From an uncultured Flavobacteriales bacterium (GTDB taxonomy: Bacteria; Bacteroidota; Bacteroidia; Flavobacteriales; Flavobacteriaceae), in assembly GCA_913058295.1 (NCBI GenBank), contig CAJXRD010000033.1, positions 1 to 37,026 on the forward strand: 37,026 nt of DNA, in the 5' to 3' direction. Each line of letters begins with the position of its first letter. Positions within the stretch are counted from its first letter, which is position 1. The position numbers and the translations under genes are program-made. The notes under the pieces are model-generated. The model was given only the letters and a program-made list of their open reading frames with translations. It was not told where the DNA came from and made no database searches. Positions 24,657 to 31,123 of the stretch are shown here, in pieces.

Positions 24657-26750
24657 TTATTTAGATCTTTTAGGATGTACTAATTCCATTTCTTCAATTA
24701 GGTGATGGGCACCTGCATATTTGTCTATGATAAATAGAACATATCGTAAATCGACCATGATGTTTCTACAAATTTCTGGATCGTAATTCATATCGCTCAT
24801 GGTACCTTCCCATACTCGGTCAAAATTTAAGCCTACCAGATTTCCATGTGCATCAATTGCTGGACTTCCAGAATTTCCTCCTGTAGTGTGATTGGTTCCT
24901 AAAAAGCAAATAGGAAGTTTTCCATTGGAGTCTGCATATTGCCCATAATCTTTTGCTTCATATAGGTCTTGTAATTTTTGTGGTACATCAAACTCATAAT
25001 CACCAGGGACATACTTTTCAATAACACCATCTAAATAAGTAACCGGATTATAATAAACGGCATCTCTAGGAGCATATCCTTTTACCTGGCCATAGGTTAC
25101 TCTTAAAGTACTGTTGGCATCTGGATAATACCTTTCATTTGGCATCACTTCCATTAAGGCTTTCATATATGTTTTTTGCAATGCGTTAATTTCAGTATTA
25201 ATTCTTTGGTATTCAGGATTTATAGTATTGTAAAACTCCTCTATAAAAGGTTTTGCATATTTATATGCAGAATCATTGTTGAGCTTTTCTAAAACCTCAT
25301 CTGTTCCACCCTGTAAAACTTCTAAGGAAGAATCAAGATTTGTGAAATTAGTACTGTTATAAATAGAAGCGTCTTTATTTTCAGTATAGAAAGATATAAT
25401 GGCATTATATACATTCTCATCTAGAGTAGCATTATAATTTTTAAGAATCCCTTGAATCCTAGAGATGGTGCTTTCTTTAGATTTGTTAAAGGCTTCTTCT
25501 CCTTTTTTAAAGGAACTTTCCATTTGGTATAATCGAAACATCATATACATCAACTCATTGTTTCTAATAAATACCTCTATAAAATTACTTCGTTTTATAG
25601 CTACGTCTTCAAATTCTGCATATAGTTTTTCAAGATCTGATAAAGTACTGCCATAGTTTTCTTCTAATCCTTTTTCTTTTATTAAATCTTGAAATTTAGC
25701 TTCGAATTCTTGCTTTTTAGCTATGGCATTACTTTTCTCTATTCCAAGGTTTTCACCAATCCATTTTTTCCAATAATTAGCTATTCTTGCTTGTTTTGAA
25801 GCATATTGAATTCTAATTTTATTGTCGTTCTTCATGGCTTCATCGATAACCTGAAGAGCAGCTTCTCTAATTTCGATATTACTTGGATTTACTTTTTGAG
25901 TAATTTGCTCTATAGCAGCAGCAGGAAGATATTCATTGGTTCTTCCTGGAAATCCAAATACTAGAGTAAAATCGTTTTCAGCAACACCATCTAAAGAGAC
26001 AGGTAAATAATGTTTAGGTGTATAGGGAACATTGTCTTTATGGTACTTGGCGGGACGGTTATTTTTATCCGCATAGATTCTGAATAATGAAAAATCACCA
26101 GTATGTCTTGGCCAAACCCAATTGTCTGTATCGCTGCCAAATTTTCCTATACTTACAGGTGGCGCTCCTACTAAACGAACATCTTCAAACCGTTCTGTAA
26201 TAAATAAAAAGTATTGATTGCCCTTAAAAAAAGCTTTTATTTTACTTCCCTGCCATTCTTCTTTTGCTGCTGCTTTATTTAATTCAGCACTATTTTTATC
26301 TATTAAGGATTGTTTCTCTTTTTCAGAAAGTTCTTCTGTAACTCCCTGTAATACTTGTGTAGTAACATCTTCTATACGAATTATAAATTCGATAAATAAT
26401 CCCTCATTTGGCAATTCTTCAGAATAATTCATCGCCCAAAACCCATCTGTTATATAATCATTTTCTTCAGAAGAGTGAGACTGTATCTGTCCAAATCCAC
26501 AATGGTGATTTGTTAAAATTAATCCTTTGTCTGAAATCACTTCACTGGTACAACCACCATTAAAATGACCAATAGCATCTTTTAAACTAGATTTATTTAC
26601 ATCGAAGATGTCTTTTGCAGAAAGTTTGCTTCCAAGAGAAGTCATTTCTTCTTCGTTCATACCTTCCAGTAGTGACGGAATCCACATTCCGCCCTGTTGC
26701 GCGGTTAGTTGAAGAGAGATAAATAAAATTAAGATTTTCAAGAATTTCAT
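24657..26750 (-). CDS. S46-family dipeptidyl peptidase, DPP11-like (Asp/Glu-preferring)
   Basis: A 697-residue exported serine dipeptidyl peptidase of family S46, which removes dipeptides from peptide N-termini. The signal peptide is MKFLKILILFISLQLTAQQ, giving the mature start GGMWIPSLLEGM. The chymotrypsin-like triad is visible: His in LILTNHHCGFGQ (80-84), Asp in RHTGDFSLFRIYADKNNRP, and Ser in TGGNSGSPAIDAHGN. A mostly helical insert in the middle is the S46 cap domain. The key specificity position reads LNFDRVWEG. From published comparisons of Porphyromonas enzymes as I recall them, Arg there marks DPP11 (Asp/Glu at P1) and Gly marks DPP7, so DPP11-like is inferred. Length is normal. It is divergent from the omega-amidase gene. 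Confidence 0.92.
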   Translation of the reverse strand: MKFLKILILFISLQLTAQQGGMWIPSLLEGMNEEEMTSLGSKLSAKDIFDVNKSSLKDAIGHFNGGCTSEVISDKGLILTNHHCGFGQIQSHSSEENDYITDGFWAMNYSEELPNEGLFIEFIIRIEDVTTQVLQGVTEELSEKEKQSLIDKNSAELNKAAAKEEWQGSKIKAFFKGNQYFLFITERFEDVRLVGAPPVSIGKFGSDTDNWVWPRHTGDFSLFRIYADKNNRPAKYHKDNVPYTPKHYLPVSLDGVAENDFTLVFGFPGRTNEYLPAAAIEQITQKVNPSNIEIREAALQVIDEAMKNDNKIRIQYASKQARIANYWKKWIGENLGIEKSNAIAKKQEFEAKFQDLIKEKGLEENYGSTLSDLEKLYAEFEDVAIKRSNFIEVFIRNNELMYMMFRLYQMESSFKKGEEAFNKSKESTISRIQGILKNYNATLDENVYNAIISFYTENKDASIYNSTNFTNLDSSLEVLQGGTDEVLEKLNNDSAYKYAKPFIEEFYNTINPEYQRINTEINALQKTYMKALMEVMPNERYYPDANSTLRVTYGQVKGYAPRDAVYYNPVTYLDGVIEKYVPGDYEFDVPQKLQDLYEAKDYGQYADSNGKLPICFLGTNHTTGGNSGSPAIDAHGNLVGLNFDRVWEGTMSDMNYDPEICRNIMVDLRYVLFIIDKYAGAHHLIEEMELVHPKRSK

Positions 26751-26769
26751 AGCCTATATAGTTTGATTT

Positions 26770-26777
26770 CAAATATA
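26770..26777 (-). promoter_or_regulatory. -7 promoter box of the S46 peptidase gene
   Basis: The complement of 26770-26777 reads TATATTTG, a perfect TAnnTTTG box, 19 nt before the ATG at 26750. No clear -33 TTTG is visible. Confidence 0.45.
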
Positions 26778-26810
26778 TAAAAGCTAATCTGATATTAGAA
26801 GGGATTTAAG

Positions 26811-26822
26811 TATTTTTACAAG
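26811..26822 (+). promoter_or_regulatory. -7-like box immediately before the omega-amidase start (possible leaderless gene)
   Basis: TATTTTTA (26811-26818), one mismatch from TAnnTTTG, ends exactly 4 nt before the ATG at 26823. The same spacing is found at the kinase gene (21460) and glyS (31124). Transcription would then begin at or within a few nt of the start codon. No -33 element is evident. Confidence 0.4.
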
Positions 26823-27608
26823 ATGCATGACGAACTTCTTATTACGATTATTCAGACCAAATTAGTTTGGGAAAACCCTATTGAAAATAGAATGCTTTTT
26901 TCTGAAAAAATAAATTCAATTTCAGATAAAACGAACCTGGTTGTTCTCCCTGAAATGTTTACTACTGGTTTTACTATGAATGCTTCTTCATTGGCTGAAG
27001 AAGAGAATGGTACTACATTACAATGGATGCAAACCGAAGCTAAAAAGAATAATTGCGCCATCACGGGAAGTATAATTATTTCAGAAAAGTGTAAGTATTA
27101 TAATCGCTTGTTTTTTGTGTTTCCCAATGGAGATTATAAAACCTATGATAAACGGCATACTTTTACTTTGGCTGGAGAACATAAAACCTATACTTCAGGA
27201 AATGAACATTTGGTGATAGACTATTTAGGCTGGAAGTTTTGCCCTTTGATTTGTTACGATTTACGCTTTCCCGTTTGGGCTCGTAATACTCAAGATTACG
27301 ACGTATTGTTATATGTAGCGAACTGGCCTCAAAAAAGAATTCAGGCTTGGGACGCATTACTTAGAGCTAGAGCGATAGAGAATATGACTTATTGTGTTGG
27401 GGTAAATAGAACAGGTACTGATGCAAATAATCATCAGTATAATGGTCATTCTGCGGTGTATGATGTTCTTGGAGAACAAGTCTCAACAGCAGACTTTGAA
27501 GAGGAATTTATGGAAACGATTGTGCTTCAAAAATCACATATAGAAAAAAACAGAAAGCACCTACAATTCTTAAATGATCGTGATAGTTTTAATCTAACTG
27601 AATTATAA
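26823..27608 (+). CDS. Omega-amidase, nitrilase-superfamily amidohydrolase (YafV-like)
   Basis: A 261-residue C-N hydrolase. The catalytic triad is complete: E44 (VVLPEMFTTGF), K110 (YDKRHTFTLAGEH) and C144 (LICYDLRFPVWARN). FPVWARN and CVGVNRTGTDANNHQYNGHS are characteristic of omega-amidases, which hydrolyse alpha-ketoglutaramate or ketosuccinamate to the keto-acid and ammonia. There is no signal peptide. The upstream plus-strand gene at 23289 encodes the matching aminotransferase, with the S46 peptidase gene between them on the other strand. Together the two enzymes would make Gln-dependent transamination irreversible, as in methionine salvage. The ATG lies 4 nt after a -7-like box, so the mRNA may be leaderless. 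A REP-like element follows the stop codon. Confidence 0.92.
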   Translation: MHDELLITIIQTKLVWENPIENRMLFSEKINSISDKTNLVVLPEMFTTGFTMNASSLAEEENGTTLQWMQTEAKKNNCAITGSIIISEKCKYYNRLFFVFPNGDYKTYDKRHTFTLAGEHKTYTSGNEHLVIDYLGWKFCPLICYDLRFPVWARNTQDYDVLLYVANWPQKRIQAWDALLRARAIENMTYCVGVNRTGTDANNHQYNGHSAVYDVLGEQVSTADFEEEFMETIVLQKSHIEKNRKHLQFLNDRDSFNLTEL

Positions 27609-27625
27609 AAAAATTTCTATAAAGT

Positions 27626-27665
27626 ACTTCGAGTGATTTTTGGAAAAAAATTGTATCGAGAAGTA
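27626..27665. repeat. REP-like repeat element, second location
   Basis: Bases 27631-27664 match the end of the repeat cluster at 24590-24620: GAGTGATTT, a purine-rich run, then AAATTGTATCGA and AAGT, with only small substitutions and a few inserted bases. The element has its own inverted ends, TACTTC (27625-27630) and GAAGTA (27659-27664). Like the first copy it lies between two convergent genes (stops at 27608 and 27669) and has the same orientation. Confidence 0.7.
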
Positions 27666-27668
27666 TTA

Positions 27669-29273
27669 TTAATCTAAAATAAAAGTTTCATTTAAACTCC
27701 AATTTGCTCTTACTTCTAATAATGAAGGATAATAAATAACCTTTTCAGGTTGAAGGCCCTTTAAATAATTTCCGGTATCCCAAATCTTATTTTCGTTTTC
27801 ATCATAAATAATCCGGATGTAATATTTTCCAGGAGTAATAAAATCAAAAAACGCCTCTTGATCAGTACTTAAATACTCTTCTGAAATCACTTTAAATCGT
27901 TCCGTTACCAATTGAATGATATAAGGAAAGTCTTTTGCATTAGATAAAGTTAACGCTAATGTTCCATAATCTGAAAGAGCTTTGGTTCTAACTCTAGTTA
28001 CAAGGGTGTCGTTTGTGTTTTCGTAAAAATCTGTAAATGCCCCTGGCAAAAATTGTATAGTGTAGTTTTGACCCTCAGTCATACTAAAAATAATGTCTGT
28101 GGTATTATATTCTTTATCCATAATTCCATTTACTGTGATGTCTAAGGAATCTTTATCCATTATAGTAATTTTTTCAAGATTCAATGAAACTATTGGAGTA
28201 TTTGCAGTAATGCTTAGGGTGTCATTCAATGTTAGTATCCCTGATTTAATAGCCGATATTTTTAATGAATCTTGGTGTAAATCACGCATCCTGGTATTCA
28301 ATGTATCCAACCATAAACCGTTTTTTGCATAAAATAAAAGAGAGTCGTTTTCTATAGAAGGTTTGAACCAATAATGAATAGAATCTGTTTCTCGATCTTT
28401 ATAAGAAATCGCTTCAAAATCTTTGGAAACTTCAGAGGCCAATTCTAGTTCTAAATTTTTAGCATCCCCTTGATATCCAAAAATGATATGATTTTTAGAT
28501 TCGTGTTTGGGCTTTGTCAAGGAATATTCTGGAGTTTCTTTAAATAAATTTATAGTGTAGGCACTATCTGTAGGGATGGTGATAATTGTATTTGCAAACC
28601 CGATTTTATCGTTTTGAGGTTGAAACATATAATCGTTATTGTTTTCCTCTAATGCTACTAATAAATAGTCACCTTTTTTTAGATTTGAAAGCTCAAAAAT
28701 ATCTGTACTGTCTTGTGTTGATGTAATATAAGTTGGTTTTTCAAGATAAACAATGGAGTCCTTAAATGCTTCATTTACCTCGTACAACATTACGGTAGTA
28801 GCAGATTCTCTCTTAAGTAATAAAGCGTCATTAATATTCCCTCTTAGGCTTAGGCTATCGATAAAACTCCCTGTAGAAAATATATATTTAAAGTATTTAA
28901 ATGCATTTTCTTCATTGTTATCTACGATACTTTTTCCAAAATTAAAAGAATACGTAGTGTTCTCTTTTAGGGTATCCGTAAACTTTATTTTAATAAATTT
29001 TGAAGTACTTAATGGTGTGATATTCGGTTGGTTTTTAAAAGGCGGTGAGATAATTAACTCCTTATTAAGGTCTTTCAATTTTACATACTCATCAAAGTAG
29101 ATCTTTATCTCATTTTCATTAAAATGAATACTATAATTCTCTGGAGAGCTTTTTATTATCACAGGAGGAATCGAGTCTTTTAAACCTCCAGTTGGACGTC
29201 CTCTTTTAGCGCAATCCGTAAATGAAAGGATAAATAAAAAGGCAATTGGAATATATAGCAGGCGATGCTTCAA
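27669..29273 (-). CDS. Ig-like (Big_5) domain lipoprotein (TTG start)
   Basis: A 534-residue probable outer-membrane lipoprotein. The signal peptide MKHRLLYIPIAFLFILSFTDC gives lipobox Cys21. Next comes the sequence CAKRGRPTGGLKDSIPPVIIKSSPENYSIHFNE-like, leading into a bacterial Ig-like (Big_5) domain up to about residue 130 (EIKIYFDEYVKL, LKENTTYSFNFGKSIVDNNE). The rest is beta-rich and ends with a carboxypeptidase-regulatory-like segment (PGKYYIRIIYDENENKIWDTGNYL). The start must be TTG 29273: an in-frame stop lies at 29283-29285 with no ATG between, and the signal peptide is complete from this codon. The family is conserved in flavobacteria; its role is unknown, with a structural or assembly role most likely. 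It is transcribed toward the omega-amidase gene. Confidence 0.85.
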   Translation of the reverse strand: MKHRLLYIPIAFLFILSFTDCAKRGRPTGGLKDSIPPVIIKSSPENYSIHFNENEIKIYFDEYVKLKDLNKELIISPPFKNQPNITPLSTSKFIKIKFTDTLKENTTYSFNFGKSIVDNNEENAFKYFKYIFSTGSFIDSLSLRGNINDALLLKRESATTVMLYEVNEAFKDSIVYLEKPTYITSTQDSTDIFELSNLKKGDYLLVALEENNNDYMFQPQNDKIGFANTIITIPTDSAYTINLFKETPEYSLTKPKHESKNHIIFGYQGDAKNLELELASEVSKDFEAISYKDRETDSIHYWFKPSIENDSLLFYAKNGLWLDTLNTRMRDLHQDSLKISAIKSGILTLNDTLSITANTPIVSLNLEKITIMDKDSLDITVNGIMDKEYNTTDIIFSMTEGQNYTIQFLPGAFTDFYENTNDTLVTRVRTKALSDYGTLALTLSNAKDFPYIIQLVTERFKVISEEYLSTDQEAFFDFITPGKYYIRIIYDENENKIWDTGNYLKGLQPEKVIYYPSLLEVRANWSLNETFILD

Positions 29274-29335
29274 AATTAAAATTTAAGGATTTTTATTAGA
29301 AATTGAATAAAAACATCTAATAAAACAATTAGCTT

Positions 29336-29343
29336 CAAAAGTA
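29336..29343 (-). promoter_or_regulatory. -7 promoter box for the Ig-like lipoprotein gene
   Basis: The complement of 29336-29343 reads TACTTTTG, a perfect TAnnTTTG match, about 62 nt before the TTG start at 29273. No good -33 TTTG is seen. The rest of the 156-bp gap 29274-29429 is A/T-rich with nothing else recognisable. Confidence 0.4.
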
Positions 29344-29429
29344 ATTAAATCTATACTATTTTAAAGTATGTCTTATTGTAATAATAATTCTTAAGTAATT
29401 TTCTAATTGAATTTGGATTGAGCTCTTAA

Positions 29430-30092
29430 TTAGGCAATGGCAATAGTGGCTAGACTAATTTTAGCTTTAGTGTTTTTGAGCAATTGCAATGCACAGTTTT
29501 CTAGAGTTGCACCAGTAGTAACAATATCGTCGACTAATAAAATATGTTTGTTTTCTATTAGATGTGGTTTATTTAATGTGAAAATTTCTTCCGATTGAAA
29601 CCGAGTAAATCGCTGTTTAAAAACTTGAGATTTTGTTTTTGAAATTTTTATAAGAATATCATCATAATAAGGAACTCCTAAACTTTTTGCTAATTCAACT
29701 CCAAATCCCTCCACTTGGTTATAGCCTCTTTTTTTTAGTTTTTGTTTGTGAAGCGGAACAGGAATCACCATATCGATAGATTGAAAATGTGGGATTTCAG
29801 ATAATTCAGCTCCCAACCATTTTCCAAAAAAGGAACTAATTTGTTGCTGCCCCCTATATTTTAAATTGTGTAATAACTCTTGCGTAATTCCTCTTTTCTG
29901 AAATTTAATGATAGCAGTTGCTTCTAAGATAGGAAATTTTCCATAAAAAATGGACTTCATAGCTTCACTTCCAGTTCTGTGATGGCAAGCTATAGGTAAG
30001 CTATGAATGCAATGTGTGCATAAAATCTTTTCCGAAGCTAACAAAACAGATTTGCAGCCATTACATACTTTAGGAAATAAAAGATTTAACAT
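29430..30092 (-). CDS. comF: ComF-family phosphoribosyltransferase-like protein
   Basis: A 220-residue cytoplasmic protein from ATG 30092. The N-terminus carries a four-Cys zinc ribbon (C10, C13, C25, C28: KVCNGCKS and ILCTHC). The rest is a type I phosphoribosyltransferase domain with VIPVPLHKQKLKKRGYNQVEGF and the PRPP-binding loop HILLVDDIVTTGATLENC. ComF is needed for DNA uptake during natural transformation in several bacteria, and its catalytic function is not settled. Length is normal. It is divergent from the coiled-coil protein gene at 30178 across 85 bp. Confidence 0.93.
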   Translation of the reverse strand: MLNLLFPKVCNGCKSVLLASEKILCTHCIHSLPIACHHRTGSEAMKSIFYGKFPILEATAIIKFQKRGITQELLHNLKYRGQQQISSFFGKWLGAELSEIPHFQSIDMVIPVPLHKQKLKKRGYNQVEGFGVELAKSLGVPYYDDILIKISKTKSQVFKQRFTRFQSEEIFTLNKPHLIENKHILLVDDIVTTGATLENCALQLLKNTKAKISLATIAIA

Positions 30093-30177
30093 AAAAGTAT
30101 ATTATATTTACTATCCTAGACGTTATTTAAATTACAGATAGTATTTTAGCTATATATTAACACCTAAATTAATAACC

Positions 30178-31059
30178 ATGGAAACCGAAAACAACAGTAA
30201 CAAATTTAAAATATTAGTGGGGATTTTATCTCTACTCTTAATTGTACTAGCAGTTTATACTGTAAACTTGTATAACGATAGTAAAGATACAGCTACTATT
30301 TTACAAGAACAAAAAGACGACATTGAAGGAGATTTACAAGAACTAATTGCGAATTACGATGCCGTGATTCAGGAAAACGAAATAAAAGACGAAGAATTAT
30401 TAGAAGCTCGGGAACGTATTGTAGTTTTATTAGATTCTGTAAAGGATTCTCAAGCAAATATCGATTTAATAAGACGGTATAAAATTGAAATTGGAAAGCT
30501 TAAAGACGAACGTGTTTTAATGTTTAAAAAAGCGGATAGTTTAATTGCTGCTAACGAATTATTAGTAGCAGAAAGAGACAATACTTATTTAGAGTTAAAT
30601 GAAACTATAAAAGTAGTGGATTCCGTTACGCAAGAAAACGAAGCAATGGCAGAAACCATTAAAGAAGGTTCTGTAGTAAATGCTGTAGGATTAGCCACTT
30701 CTGCTGTTATTATAAGAAACAGTGGTAAAATTGTGGATACAAAAAGAGCAAGCCGAGCAGATAAAGTAAGAGCTTGTTTTACATTAACTCCTAATGCAAT
30801 TGCGCAAAAAGGAGATAGACTTTTATACGTTCAGGTAATTAACCCTAAAAATAATTTACTGGGTGAAAAAGAAGAGCTTGAATTTGATAACGGTACCCTT
30901 AGTTATAGTGCGTCTACAAAAGTTTTTTATGAAAATGAAGAGTTAGATGTATGTGTAATGGTAGATGCGAAAGAAGGAGATATTGTAAGTGGTAGATATA
31001 CAATCAATGTTTTTGATGGTCCTAACTTAGTTGCAACCTCTTCTATGGAGCTTAAATAA
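30178..31059 (+). CDS. Single-pass membrane coiled-coil protein of unknown function
   Basis: I do not recognise a named family. The 293-residue protein has a short polar cytoplasmic N-terminus and one membrane helix (about 11-29, KILVGILSLLLIVLAVYTVNL). A long acidic coiled coil follows (about 33-165, rich in E, D, K and L, with repeats such as QEQKDDIEGDLQEL and EARERIVVLLDSVKD). The C-terminal globular part (about 180-293) is beta-rich, with RVRACFTLTPNA-like, YVQVINPKNNLLGEKEEL, DVCVMVDAKEGD and SGRYTINVFDGPNLV motifs. The topology would place the coiled coil and the domain in the periplasm. It has its own terminator and lies between comF and glyS. A role at the envelope, for example as a spacer or adaptor, is only inferred. 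Confidence 0.8.
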   Translation: METENNSNKFKILVGILSLLLIVLAVYTVNLYNDSKDTATILQEQKDDIEGDLQELIANYDAVIQENEIKDEELLEARERIVVLLDSVKDSQANIDLIRRYKIEIGKLKDERVLMFKKADSLIAANELLVAERDNTYLELNETIKVVDSVTQENEAMAETIKEGSVVNAVGLATSAVIIRNSGKIVDTKRASRADKVRACFTLTPNAIAQKGDRLLYVQVINPKNNLLGEKEELEFDNGTLSYSASTKVFYENEELDVCVMVDAKEGDIVSGRYTINVFDGPNLVATSSMELK

Positions 31060-31079
31060 TTTAATTATTAAATAAAATG

Positions 31080-31114
31080 AAACCGTTACGAGCTAATCGT
31101 AACGGTTTTTTTAT
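31080..31114 (+). terminator. Intrinsic terminator after the coiled-coil gene
   Basis: AAACCGTTACGA (31080-31091) and TCGTAACGGTTT (31097-31108) form a perfect 12-bp stem with a 5-nt loop, followed directly by a T-run. The T-run merges into the TATTTTTG box of glyS. Confidence 0.88.
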
Positions 31115-31123
31115 TTTTGCGCC
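31112..31123 (+). promoter_or_regulatory. -7 box immediately before glyS (possible leaderless start)
   Basis: TATTTTTG (31112-31119) is a perfect TAnnTTTG box and ends 4 nt before the glyS ATG. The expected transcript start falls on or next to the start codon. The region where a -33 element would lie is the terminator stem, and no TTTG is seen there. Confidence 0.5.

Noticed and set aside
24455-27665. A composite transposon around the peptidase and amidase
   Set aside because: The flanking repeats are short, diverged and without a transposase or clear target-site duplication; I keep only the weaker idea of a repeat-bounded segment.
28753-29100. A 115-residue plus-strand frame
   Set aside because: It is antisense to the Ig-like lipoprotein gene and has no signal or motif of its own.
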